NCBI GenBank assembly: GCA_036245805.1
Contig: BTRK01000005.1
Coordinates: forward strand, 17,398,984-17,462,983
Origin: Pristionchus mayeri
Lineage: Eukaryota; Nematoda; Chromadorea; Rhabditida; Neodiplogasteridae
Direction of reading: 5' to 3'
DNA length: 64,000 bases
Positions 24,601 through 35,782 of the stretch are shown here, one piece after another. A program made the translations under genes and the position numbers. The first letter of the stretch is position 1. Every line of letters begins with the position of its first letter. The notes under the pieces are model-generated. The model saw only the letters and a list, made by a program, of their open reading frames with translations. It did no database searches and was not told where the DNA came from.

Positions 24601-27600
24601 CCCCCTCTACCATACCTCTGTCTCTCCATGGTCTCCCTCTGGACGAGTGCCCTTCGCTCCTCGGCTTCTTTCTCCATCCTCATCTGCTCGAATTTCTCCC
24701 TCTTCTGCTCCTCGCCCTCGTCGCTCACCTCGTCCGAATCCTGCACGGAAGAAGCATTCTCTAGCGGATACTGTAGCCTCGGCAATTATCCATCCTTTAC
24801 ACATACTTAATTTCCACATAATGCAACCCCATTCACTATGCATCTTGAATCAGCTACCGTATCATCCTCATCATCGATCCCCTACCGTACCACTTCCTCG
24901 TCGACCTCCTCGATGACGTCATCACTGTCCATCTCCTCTTCATCGTCGTCGTCACTCGTGTCCATCTGATCGAGTCTCGCCAGCAGTCGTTTGTACTCCT
25001 GCCAAAGGTCACCGATCATCATCCACTCAGCCTTCACTTCCCTGTTCGTTCCCTGAGTCAGGGTGCAGCCCCTGTCACCCGACCCGGAAGTTCCGCGCCT
25101 ATTCAACTCTTGTTTTCGAGCAAAGCAGCAGAATTTTCAACAACAATTTGCAGCCGCGGCCTGAATTTTAGTGCCCAAACCACCTGTCTTCCTCCCCGTT
25201 AATTGCGGTGCACTTCAATCGGATTTCAGGAACCGAAAGATTCAGGGGGCAAAAGCCACGTCAAAACAGTGTAATTCAGGGGATTATTTCGGGCACAGGA
25301 TCTGGAACCAAACCCTCCAGGGTGTCACGCATTTCCGGTGCATCAGAGGCGCCCCTCACCCCGATCATTGGTCCCTTCCTCCCCCTCCTTCTTCCGCCAA
25401 CTTTACTACTCCTCTCTCTTCTCGCCGCCTCAGGGCGTTCGCGTGCATCCGCCAATAACAACAACAACAACGGCAAGCAACAATAATACGACTACGAGGC
25501 TGCGCCTTCCGAGACAACTACGTGTAGGAGACCAGCGATCACTGCCTCCCCTTCCCTCGTGTTCTCTCCTTCTCTCTAGAGACGAGATAAGATGCAGGAT
25601 GCAGAGAGAGAGAGAGAAGCTTGGCCGTGCAATAACAAAGGAGGCGTCATAGCCCCCCCTTCCCACATGATTCCCCCACTCGTTAGCTCCGCGCCTCCGA
25701 CAATCGAATTACGACTGCTACGGCTTCTGAAAACCCACGCTGCATCTGATGATCAATGGTCTCTCTAGTCAAGGGTACTCGTACAATCCTAGTCACGTTC
25801 CTCCAACTCTGCCGACACACAAAAAGAGACTATGGCAGACACCATTCACAGGACTACAAATTCGACTACATTTCCCTTCTCGGCTCCAAAATCGAATCGG
25901 AAGCGCATTCAATTTCTCTCCCTTCGGACATGTGATCGTCTAGATCTCTCGCTGCTCAGATAGATGGCCAATGAACGAGAGATTGGCAATCTTCAAAGGG
26001 AGAGAACGAGAGAGAGGGGAAATATGGATATCTAAAGGGGAGAAAAACACTCAAAAGGACGCCGTTTATTGCCTGGAAGATTGATGAAGGCATAAGAGCA
26101 TGCACACATCAACAGAACAAGTAGCTGTCGCCTGACAGCCCGCTTATTTTTGACAATCTGAAATGAATTGAATACCTTTCAACCCAAATCAGGTATTAGG
26201 ATCCCATTGCAAAACGAGGTTCCGCATGGACAGAATCAAAATTCGAAAATCAAATCACAACAGCGAAAAACTCGATCTCCATCTTTACTTTTTCAACAAA
26301 AAAAAATTCGTAGCCGAGTGATTCTTCAAGACAGTTTTTCTACATCTCTATGCAATATTCCCCGAAACATAATTTCCAATGCAGCATCATAACTTCAAGT
26401 AGAAGCCAACAAACAACCAATTATACTAGTTGCCGTGAAGCCGTGCCATTCCGTGTCTCTCTTAATCGCTTTCCCGCAAACATTCCCTCCATCACCAATG
26501 GCAACTCGACTCGTCGTCCACTTCTGGACCCATTCTGTGCCTTGTAAACAACTACGTTTCCTCGCGTGCGAGTTGGATGGAAAAGGAGAGGACTTGAGAA
26601 CGGAATCCCCATCCTGGGGATCCAACCAAAGACCGTCTCATATTGTGTGAGAATGACAGCAGAAAGTGCGTGTCACTACAAGCTCGGTGCTTCGGGAATC
26701 CTCAGAAAGAAGCACAGACTGGGAAATAACAAAATCTGTTTTCGTCTATCCCATTTAGAATTTCCGTGCCCGCGGCTGAAAAGGCAGTGCGGTAAAAACA
26801 TATTTTCCTCCGTAAGAAGTCCTTTCACGAAGAGGACTACCGTACTCTACAGGACTCTCTGGCCTACGACAACTGAAGCACATGCAATAACAAAAATATA
26901 TAAAGCAAAGTACAAGGAACCACTTTCAACCAGGAACTACCGCCTAGCCATAAGCGGAGAATTGGATTTATTTTCACGAAATGCCTGGTTTATGGGATTT
27001 AAAAATTCCTTCAATACTTCATAAACATCCCGGAACAACCCTTTTCTCTGACCCCCTCCCCCCCTCTCTTACCGTAGTGAGGCCTCTCCAGCACCTCGAT
27101 AAAGCCATTCCGACCTACGTGCGGAGAACAACCGATATGGGATAGACGAAAATGGGTGGCAGTAGAAGCGCTCAAGAGCACAGTGAAAAGAAAAGGGCCG
27201 AACGAATCCTCTTCTCTTTCGATTCTCCTCCCTTTCTCCCTCCCTTCTACACCATTTTCCTCGCTTCTGCCTGCACTCTCTCGAATTCGCACGCTCTCTC
27301 GTCTTCTCTGGTCGATAGAGTGGGCGAATGGTGGAGAGTCCTCATTTACAATGGAAATTCGCACCGACACTGCACCTCCCTTCCCCCCGACACTCCCCTG
27401 ATCAACCATCGACCGACCGCGGAGAGAGATCACGTTCGAATGAGAGGGATAGAGAAAGAGGGAGCGAGTTCCTACCGTAATCTGCGATCGGATTATGGCC
27501 ATATCATGAGTATCAGCAAGGGAAACAGTGATCGGGAACGATTTAACATTGATTCCACATGCTGGAAGGTGGTACATCCTTATTTTAAATTAGTTAGTCT

Positions 27601-30543
27601 TGTAAGATGAGATTAGTTCCAGTCATTTCGAATCAATGGCCACAAGTTATGCCAAAATTTCTCACAAAGAAAAGAAAATGCATGGTCTTTGACAACTACC
27701 AGAACACTGATGAGATAATTGCGTACTATTCGTTTTATTATTTTTCTTCAGAAGGAAGCACGATTTGATAAACACGACTCGATCATCTTGTTTCACTAGA
27801 TTCTATCAAGTTCTAGTCTCGCTTTCCCTCCGTATCATCTCTCCTCACCTCCTCGTCGACTCCTCTCGGTGCCGTGGGAACCATCGGCACTTCCTCAGAA
27901 TCCTCTCCCTCCTCAACGCTCTCGTCATCAGAATCCCGCTCTTGACGACCTGCGATTCCGATGATGACTCTTTGATACACTCACTACATTGTTTTACCAA
28001 ACGAACGAGAGAAAGCGTGGTATGAAAACGCAAAGCACTACGGTAAATTTGATTTTAGCACAATCACTGTACACAGAACAGTCTAGAAAAATTGAGCCGA
28101 CATGCTAAAGCACGGCCCCCGGAGCATCGACATAAGGAAAAATGAAAAGTCCGCAGGCATCAAGGAGAAATTGTGGGAATTTTCAATAGATACAGTCAGA
28201 CTGCCTGATTTATCACTATCCGAGCTGCAAAATTCATGGTTCTCGTAGCGATATTCCCTGAATTGTCACTATCCGAACTGCAAAGTCGATTTGCGACCCT
28301 GGATATCAAGCAAGATTACAGCTCGAGAATGCTTCCGGACGTTTTTTTCTTGCCTTATGTCGATGCTCCGGGGGCCGTGCTAAAGTATATTCTCCAGATC
28401 TTGTAAACACATCACATAAAAGGCCGAACGAATTAATGTTGTTTATTATACAAAGAGTACAGCCAACAAGAAGTGGCAAGTTAATTGAAATATGGTGCAC
28501 GCATGAATCCGAGATTTTAAAGGTGAATGGCAGATATTTCTCTGGAGCCTTTCGACTAGATGACCTCGGTCGATCAATCGCTCACCTCTTGCTTGTCCCC
28601 CTTGCTTCTTCTTCGTCTCCTCCTCCTCTTCTTGCGCCTCCAACTCATCCAGACGAGACATCACATTCTCAAAGGGAGAACTGGTGAATACAGTAACCCA
28701 TTGATATCGCAGTCTACCGTGCCAGAATAGAAGCAATTCCGTCACCAGTAAAGCGTTTACCGCATCCCAACTGAGTTACAGTATACCTCGAAGGCCGCCT
28801 GGGGCACTTTCTTCCCTGCGCGAGCAGCAGCCGCACGCTCCGATCGCTTTCCTGGAGATCAGAGATCAGGGGGGGGGGGGAATAAAAAGTTCAATACAAT
28901 TTGGTGAATACGAACAAGCTATTGTCGAACAACGAAAATTGAGATTTTTTAAATTTTCATAACACGAAATCATCTGGTTAGATCGGACACAATTTACGCA
29001 GACTAGTAGGACCACATGTCCCTCTACAGACTACAGATCAAAGATCAACTAACTCCTGGCCTCGGCCTCCTTCTCCTCATCATACTCCTCGCGAATCTCG
29101 ACCAAATCGTCCTGATATGAGAGAAGTTTTCGTAATACCTTATTCACTTTTTTTGCACTTTAACAATATTACAAAAAAATTACAAAACTTTTCCCTCCCA
29201 CCTTTGGTCCCATTGCTCCTCCGAACAGACCGCGGGCGAAGTTCAGCCGCTCGCTCGCATTCCGCTTCTGGTGCTCCAGCTTATCGATTATCCCATTGAT
29301 CTCTGCAAAGGGGTACTGTAGCAGGTATTGATTGGTCCTTATAATGCTCATAAGAGTAGGCACATATTGAAGTACCGTACCCCTGATTCGTCGATCGATA
29401 ATCTTCGTCGTGTCGTGCACGCTGTACTCGGCGAAGTAGCTCGCGCCCAACAATACGAGCACCTGCAGGAGATCATTATTGATTTTCTCCCTGATCTTCC
29501 CTGATTATCGGTTTTCTTCCTCCGAATTTTAATTTTTGGATTTCTGAGACTACAAGAAGAAAGTGGAAGATCGCAATGCCCCATTCCTCCTTCTTTCACC
29601 ATACAAGCAAACATGGTCAGGTATTGCTGCTGAATTTCAAAATCCGGGAGGAATCCCACTAGTTCAGGCACAAAACCGGCAGTGTTTTGGTAAAATATAG
29701 CCCTAAAATTGTAAAAAGCACGATCCAAAAACCGGGAGGGTGTTACAGCTAGCGGCAATGGTGCCCACGTTTACATACAAGCTAATGCATCGAGAATAGA
29801 CAACCGCTTGGGAATTTAATTAATGAAACTGCCAATGCTTGATTCATTGGTTGTCTTGGAAAGCATACATTTAATCAACCGTACCTCATTCGTTCGGACC
29901 AGCTTGCCCGGCATGAATCCGACGCCGCCGAAGGGAACCTGCGATCGATTAGTCAGTACTGTACCACTAATCGGTTACCGTACTCCATCTCACCATGATA
30001 TGATGGCTGATCTTCTTTTGCAACTCCAGCAGTCGACTCTTCTGACTACGGTAGTCCGTCACTTGCTTGCGGTGCTCATCGATCGCCGCGTCGCATTCAG
30101 CACACTCCTGAGAAGAAATGAGAAAAATCACGATAGAATATAACCCTGAACTGGTAAGTTTCACTTTCCCGAGAAGAGCGGAGGAACTAATCAGAATTCA
30201 ATTTTTGAGTAACCTCTAGTAATAAGTTGTCACTAACGGTCGTAGGGGAAATACACCTACTACTCAAAAACCTTTAAAAATGTTCACATTATAGCAGTGT
30301 AACATATATGAAATGTGTTCAGCCCTGCGTTTCCCTTTCCAGGCAAGAACAGAGGAACGGCAGACACCACAATCAGTCTGATCGATGTAGTAGATAAAGT
30401 CCTTAAATGGGGAGCTGGCAACTCACCCGTTGTATCCACTGGTGCAAGCGTTCATAGTTTGCGACTGCAGCACCCGTGGTTGCAGCAGCAGCTGCCTGAG
30501 GGTTGTCGTGGACCGTGGTAGAGGGCGGCATGCGACTGGCCAT
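14826..30543 (-). CDS. uri-1: URI1-type unconventional prefoldin RPB5 interactor
   Basis: Seventeen exons join in phase into 526 residues: 30543-30427, 30107-29994, 29938-29885, 29462-29381, 29302-29202, 29111-29054, 28851-28787, 28667-28586, 27949-27849, 24998-24891, 24740-24616, 15731-15617, 15559-15476, 15408-15313, 15230-15150, 15072-14968 and 14918-14826. Residues about 30-180 form a prefoldin-alpha-like domain: coiled-coil, the beta segment VPFGGVGFMPGKLVRTNE then VLVLLGASYFAEYS, coiled-coil. An acidic middle (SDDDDEEEMDSDD) and lysine/arginine stretches follow. The C-terminus has the URI-specific blocks HKRSVRFKKNLE, DAFSGCVVERS and RRVSRFKLQRMQ. Human URI1 is 535 residues. URI proteins assemble with R2TP/prefoldin-like partners and help assemble RNA polymerases. 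Intron 11 (24615-15732) is 8.9 kb. An acceptor (TTCCCAG) lies 3 nt before the ATG. Confidence 0.93.
17168..17190. repeat. Poly-G tract
   Basis: An almost uninterrupted run of G (16 or more, then A, then further G) inside the long URI intron. Similar pure runs occur as C at about 16440-16450, 17745-17761 and 20736-20749, and as G at 23111-23125 and 28869-28880. Such runs are prone to sequencing length error. Confidence 0.8.
18654..18688. repeat. GA microsatellite followed by poly-G
   Basis: A (GA)n run of about twelve units leads directly into a G run within the URI intron. It looks like a simple-sequence repeat with no coding meaning. Confidence 0.8.
23060..23385. repeat. GC-rich imperfect inverted repeat
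   Basis: The core is an imperfect hairpin: a G run with GGTCGCTAGTTGTAAATTTT near 23110-23145, matched by AAATTTTACAACTGGCGGCTTCC and a C run near 23200-23240. Outside it, a short direct motif ATATAGTGGCT recurs near 23071 and 23356. It may be a decayed small transposable element in the URI intron; clear termini and target duplication were not seen. Confidence 0.5.
28110..28380. mobile_element. 271-bp inverted-repeat element, TAAA flanks
   Basis: The ends are inverted copies: GCACGGCCCCCGGAGCATCG then ACATAAGG on the left, and the reverse complement at 28341-28380. TAAA flanks both sides (28106-28109 and 28381-28384), a candidate target duplication. Inside, a motif TCACTATCCGA-CTGCAAA occurs twice (near 28215 and 28268). 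There is no coding capacity, so it is a MITE-like element, in the URI intron between exons 28586 and 27949. Confidence 0.8.
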
Positions 30544-31057
30544 TCACTGGGAAGATATCAATAAGAACGGTAGGTTACATACATTACAGAAAGCGCATTG
30601 GGATTATCCCACTTTACGAGAAGATAATAAATCTGCCTCCAACAGTGTACTGACAACGATATAATGCTAAAATTGTTTTAAAAAAACAGCTTTATCAACT
30701 CGCCACCAACATATTCTACAGATATAAACAAGAAAACAGTTGAGCGATGTGTAATGTGCACAAATAATTCTTCCGAAACTCTAAAATGTCTGACGACCAG
30801 CTAGTCATGATCCAGGAGATGTAAAGCTACCTTTCTTAAATATGAGCAATCAAATGAGACCGATTCTCAGCGGGTGTGCAGAAGGCTCAGAAAATCGCGA
30901 AAAAACGGAAAAATAGATATTGAAAACACGATCTAACGTGATTTGGATCAGTTATAAGCAGTATTTCTCAAAACATTTTATCATACTCGTTGAAATCCCG
31001 TATGTACATCTATTTTCTCAACGGATCAACTAACAATCGTGGAGGTGCTCTCCTTAA
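30544..31057. other. Gap between small membrane-protein gene and URI
   Basis: This 514-bp minus-strand interval lies between the stop of the 68-aa gene and the URI start. A TTCCCAG acceptor sits just before the URI ATG. If the two genes form an operon, the downstream URI message would be resolved by trans-splicing here. No coding exon was recognised. Confidence 0.4.
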
Positions 31058-31748
31058 CTACCACTTCTGCTGTTGCTGCTGTTGAAGGACCTGCAGCTCT
31101 TTCTTGTACAGGTAGAGCTCCATCTCCTGCATTCCATCAATAAATACTGCCAAGCAAGAAAAATTGAAAATCATTACTCTTGAAAATATAAAATATCGAA
31201 TTTAGTTTTTAAGCCCACAATATATTTAATACGGTCACTTTCGGAGCACTATTTTAGATACGAGATGCGGATGATCTAGGTAATGTCGAATACAAGCGTA
31301 TTTAGCGCATACGTTTCATGGTCTACGGAACTTTCATGAGCTGGTTCCGCGAACTAAACTATTCGTTAATGAACATCGGGAAACTACAGACGATGGTTGA
31401 AAAAAGGTTCTACTAAATGTAATCAGTTGGAAACATGACCATTAGACAACCAGCTATTAGAAAGTAATGCTAATCTAAGAAGTTTCTCATTGTTTCCTCG
31501 ACTAAAGCCCAAGATAGTCTTGAATGACTCACTTGATGTTGCTGATATGGCGTCGAGTCAATCCAGCGCTTTAGTGTCCTTGCAGCCTAAAGAATATTAA
31601 AAGTTTAAGAAGTGAAAACTATCAGAAGAAAGGACGAACCGGGGACAAATATGATTTAACTCACTGTGTAAACGCCGTAAGCGCCCGCTCCAACGGCGGC
31701 AAGGATGCTCGCACTGACAATGTGAGCACGCACATTAGGGGGAAGCAT
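31058..31748 (-). CDS. Small single-span membrane protein, 68 aa
   Basis: Three exons (31748-31665, 31586-31533, 31126-31058) join in phase 0 into 68 residues. The protein starts MLPPNVRAHIVSASILAAVG, with one glycine/alanine-rich hydrophobic segment (about residues 8-28), then a basic stretch (AARTLKRWIDS) and a C-terminal helix ending in a glutamine run and KW. TATTTAG lies directly before the start codon, as for a trans-spliced gene. The architecture would suit a small mitochondrial inner-membrane or ER protein, but the family was not recognised. All splice sites are canonical and every exon is open only in this phase. Confidence 0.75.
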
Positions 31749-32211
31749 TCTAAATACAAATAACGATTTGAAAACAGTTTTAAAAACAAAAAAAGAGCAA
31801 AAAGACTTTTGAAAAAGTTCGAAAAGTGCAGAGAGTGCAGAGTAAGATTCCGTCCTTTTCCAAATCCAGTGAATATATCTGGTTTTCCATTGAGAACTGA
31901 CTGTTAAGATTACGGTATTTGATCTACTATCGATTTTTCCATTAATTACTGTATGTTTGGGCGATTTCTCTAAAAATGGTTCGAATCATTTTGTTCAATA
32001 ATTGCGCTGTTTTTATCCTTATTTCATTAATTTCAGTGATTTTTAACATCACAGTCGCTAGCTGGATGTAATTACAGCAGTTTGTCCACTAATTTTGTCG
32101 TACCACTAACTCGGAGAAGCTCACGCAGCGAGGGAATGGCATCGGAAGAAGGAGAGGTTGGTGTGCTTGAGAGATTCGGTTGTATCTTCGTATTCGCAGC
32201 CCTTGTCCATC
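31749..32211. promoter_or_regulatory. Divergent promoter, small membrane protein / F-box gene 1
   Basis: This 463-bp AT-rich interval lies between two divergently transcribed genes. TATTCGCAG ends at 32199, twelve bases before the F-box gene ATG, and is a trans-splice acceptor candidate. No core promoter element was identified. Confidence 0.45.
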
Positions 32212-35200
32212 ATGGATTTGCCTGTCAGAGTGACTGCTGACATCATCGAGCACCTGGACTTCTCCTCTCGCTGCTCCATCAGGTGAACAACATTTTACCC
32301 ATTCAAACCAAATATACATTCTGCAGGAAATTATGTCGACGCTTCCACGAAGTCGAATCTATCGCTAAATTTGATGTGAAAGAACTGGCACTCTGTCGAG
32401 TAAGAATGTTTCGGCATTATCTTTTGTTTACTATGTTATTGAATGAAATAAGCTAAGATTAAACTTCATGATAAATTTGCGTTGTCTTCTTGCACTGCTT
32501 CTCTTATTTGATAGTTTTCAGACTGGAGACGACGAGTTCACCCTTTGCATCAAGGACCGGCTCTCCGACTTCTGGATGCTAGTGCAGAATGTGGTGGGAT
32601 TCTATACATGCTTCATTGTTACCGTAATCCTTCTAGGATGGCGAAATTGTACAATATTGGAAGGATGACGACGATTATTCGTACAAGACTATGGTGAAAC
32701 ATTCCCATTTCGCTAATCGAACCGCTTTTCCCAGATACAAGAGTGTATGAACACACCGTTCCAAAAGGAGGAGACGCCACTGGGGGAATTGACTGAGACT
32801 TTGCGGGAGTATCTCAACAGATCTACTGTTAGTATGGTCAGAATCGAAGGGGTTAGTGGTAGAACTTTTTAGTATATCATAGAATATTATTTAGTTCCAC
32901 TGCTCGAATGAGTCAATGGCTTTGTTGACCGAACTACTTCGAAACAAGCGAATCCATACACTCAAATTGACAACTCCCTTCTCGACTACTTCAGACTCTC
33001 CGTTTGTTCTCTATGATCGCCTTCGAGAAATTCCAATATTTAAGTCTATGCGACCTTCTCCGTGGCTGCCCAAAGCTGAGGGGTCTTTCGCTCGCGATCC
33101 ATCGCTGGTTGGATACTGTAGCTTGATAGGTTACTGTAATCACCCTGACTCATTTAAGTACGCCCATGGATACGGTACTCGAGAAGGACTTCTTGCTCCT
33201 TGCTGCCAGTCTTCTCGAAAGACTCACCATCCATTGCAGGGTGGGCTTAATAATTCTTTAAAATAAATCATTTCTGTATTTCTAAATTGTAGAATCTTCG
33301 GGAGCCCCACAACGTGGATAATTCGGAAGTGGACGATTATTTGCTGATGAGACTAGTGTCAGATAAGTGTGAGTATTATCTGCTTCTTTCTTGGTTGACG
33401 TCATCGTTGAAGGTACTCGACTCGAGTTGCTCTACTATCTTCCTCTTCTCACTGCCGACGGCATCGTAGCTGCCATACGAGTGGGGGATTTGAATTATTC
33501 ATAGTAAATTATTTTTTTAGCATCTCTCTAGGAGAAATGAGCCGACCGCGACACTCAAGGCCTACTTCCGGTTTGTTATGGGAAAACAATCGTCCACTAA
33601 TTTACGTTGTTCAGATCAGAGTTGCTCGGTTCTGTTTGGTCTCGACTCGGATATCTTGGAGACCCCGGTGAGTTTAGATTTCCTTCTCTTGTTTGAGTAA
33701 TGATCTGACTCTAGCCTATGTCCATGCGCTCTAAATTTCTCTAACCGGCGAGAGAGTTTGCAATATGATGAGTCAGTCAGACCATTGCTCCTTTTTTTAC
33801 ACATTCTCTTGCTTACTGTATCCGTAAGATACCGTATTCCAATAAATAGGGATACGGGGTGCCCTGTTGAGATTAGAGTGTCGAAAACAAACGACTTGTT
33901 GACAAATTTTTGAACGACTTGTTGTTTTGAACTCGCACTCAATAAACAACTTGTTGGATATAATTCTAATCGACGTGCTGTTTATTTCTCATCAAGTTGT
34001 CTATTCACTCTTCACGGTGATGGCCAGTGTGGTGAGGCATTATTTTTCTGAAACACAATTCAAAATAGGTACTGTGAGAATAGAAAGCGTAGCAAGTTGG
34101 TGTGCCTCGGTGCACAAAGGAATCAGCAGAAGGGAACGGAACGTTAAATGTACGGTAGCTGCCTGTCACGCTGTGCCTGCACGCACAGCACAAGGCACAG
34201 CACGACAGGCAGCTACCGTACATTTAGCGTTCCGTTCCGTTCTGCTGATTCCTTTGTGCACCGAGGCACACCAACTTGCTACGTTTTCTATTCTCACAGT
34301 ACATTCGATCGATTTTATCGAGATTGTTTTTGCTTAAGCCTAGATTGTTTTTGTTTTCGACAAGTCGCGACTTGTTGACAACGAAACGACGCTTTGGATA
34401 TTTGATTTGAATGATGACCAACTTGCTGGATAAAATCATTATCGACGTGTTGGATTTGATCAATCAGTCGTTTTCGACACTCTAGTTGAGATGGAACTTT
34501 TTTATCGGAACGTTTTAAATTTGGAACCGTTCATCTAAGAAATTTTTCGCTCAAGCATTCCTGTCCTTGCTATTCTTGATGAGCGGTCGCTGATATCAAC
34601 AACAACGTCACATGAAGCCTCGCCCAAGCCATATCTTATCATTAATAACAAATCAGCTCTGTAAAAATGTTCAATGACACATGATAAGTTCCAGGAAAAA
34701 GTTCTGAGATGAACGTTTTTGAAAAAGAAGTTCCCGCCCTCTCATTCCGCGTTGAGAGTTCCCGATTTGCGGTTCCAGGCCGATTCGTTCCGAGTCAAAA
34801 GTTCCAAAATGAAAGTTATAGAATTTATTTTCCGATATGAATGATTCCGATAAAAAAAGTTTCATCTCAACATGGCACCGGGATACGGTGTATTTACTTG
34901 ATTACACTATTGTTGTACACTAGCATTTCAGGTCTTTCTAATGAGAGCATCTCGCAGTGCACGACTAAAACGGACTCCTTATTGAATAGACGAACGACAT
35001 TCACAGTGAAGATAATCCACTCTTCATCCAGGGAGTATAACAAGGTGAATTTCTGGCACTAGGCCGGATGAGAACTATGACATAATGCCGCATTTGATAT
35101 ATCAATGCGGCATGACGTCATAATTCTCATACGATATAGTGCCGAATTTCTACTGAATCGTACCTGGGACATTGCCGAGCAACCTGAATATTCAGAGGAC

Positions 35201-35328
35201 ATTCTTGACATTCTCGCACTCAGAATCGAACCCGAGTCTTCCGCTCACCGGGTGGAATGTTTACTAATATGACGATAACATTTGGTGCTTTGCAGATTAT
35301 CTTCGTTAAAGAAACGCATCCCTTGTAA
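32212..35328 (+). CDS. F-box-like protein, tandem paralog 1
   Basis: Thirteen exons join in phase into 323 residues: 32212-32282, 32327-32399, 32522-32593, 32637-32693, 32735-32851, 32895-33001, 33159-33240, 33293-33368, 33413-33480, 33521-33570, 33615-33667, 34932-35044 and 35296-35328. The N-terminus LPVRVTADIIEHLDFSSRCS followed by RKLCRRFHEVES has the spacing of a nematode F-box, the SKP1-binding part of SCF ubiquitin ligases. The rest (GELTETLREYLNRS, TLKLTTPFSTTSDSP, LLERLTIHC) looks like a divergent substrate-recognition region without a named domain. Exon borders and phases match the paralog at 35783-38232 almost one for one. Two small transposable elements lie in its last two introns. 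AATAAA occurs at 35443. Confidence 0.82.
33874..34484. mobile_element. 611-bp inverted-repeat element with 8-bp target duplication
   Basis: The termini are TAGAGTGTCGAAAAC at 33874 and its complement ending 34484. The flanks are an exact 8-bp duplication, GTTGAGAT (33866-33873 and 34485-34492). The interior is also largely palindromic around 34150-34220 (GTAGCTGCCTGTC against GACAGGCAGCTAC). An 8-bp duplication with short termini is typical of hAT-type elements; no transposase is encoded. It lies in an intron of F-box gene 1. Confidence 0.87.
35055..35143. mobile_element. 89-bp hairpin element, 8-bp target duplication
   Basis: It starts GGCACTAGGCCGGATGAGAAC and ends with a diverged complement, TTCTCATACGATATAGTGCC. 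It is flanked by exact 8-bp copies of GAATTTCT (35047-35054 and 35144-35151). The same end sequence occurs in the 180-bp element at 46335-46514, so both belong to one family. The insertion is only ten bases behind a splice donor of F-box gene 1 and left the donor intact. Confidence 0.85.
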
Positions 35329-35782
35329 TCTGGCGGTTGATCGTCTTTTATCTATAACCACCACTCATTTCCTACGTGATATTCCCCGCGATTGTTAACT
35401 AACTGTAAATGCTAAGTGTAAATAACTGTGACCACCTATGTTGAATAAAGATGAATGAGGAGACTGTGCTGTATCTCTGATCGCTTGGCAATGCGTTCCG
35501 AGAAACGGAGTACCTTTTGGTTGAAAAGTGGGGATGAACTACCTTACAGATCATGAGAGATTGGTGATCTAGTGTGTATGATAGGCTAAATTCCTCCTAT
35601 TATAGAGTCGGATTGTTCTTGTTTTCTTGTTTTGCCTTGTTGATATGAGAAAGGGATCTTAGTATGCACACCATTTGACGTTGGTAATAATAGTAGTTTT
35701 GGTTATTTAAATGAGGTCATAAGACGGATACAGCTGTCTGACTGAAATCACTATTTCCAGGCCTAATATCTTCTTCTTCGCC
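35329..35782. other. Gap between the two F-box paralogs
   Basis: This 454-bp plus-strand interval contains AATAAA at 35443, a plausible polyadenylation signal of paralog 1. TTTCCAG ends at 35760, before the start of paralog 2, and is a trans-splice acceptor candidate. No further exon was seen. Confidence 0.5.

Larger units (their letters stand above)
15732..24615. other. 8.9-kb URI intron rich in low-complexity DNA
   Basis: This single intron joins exons in matching phase (AG at 24616 with A at 15731 completing an arginine codon). It holds poly-C/poly-G tracts, a GA microsatellite, an imperfect GC-rich hairpin near 23.1-23.4 kb and scattered TACCGTA/TACGGTA heptamers. Open frames up to about 137 codons occur on both strands but show no recognisable domain, no paired splice signals and no coherent composition, so no nested gene is called. 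An undetected nested or RNA gene, or an internal promoter, cannot be excluded. Confidence 0.6.

Noticed and set aside
27011..27577. 188-aa minus-strand frame, tested as an extra URI exon
   Set aside because: URI exons 27949-27849 and 24998-24891 join directly in phase 0 and match the family without it; the frame has no recognisable domain.
31058..31748. SMIM20/MITRAC7 homolog
   Set aside because: Length is similar (68 against about 69 residues), but the transmembrane and tail sequences do not match well enough.
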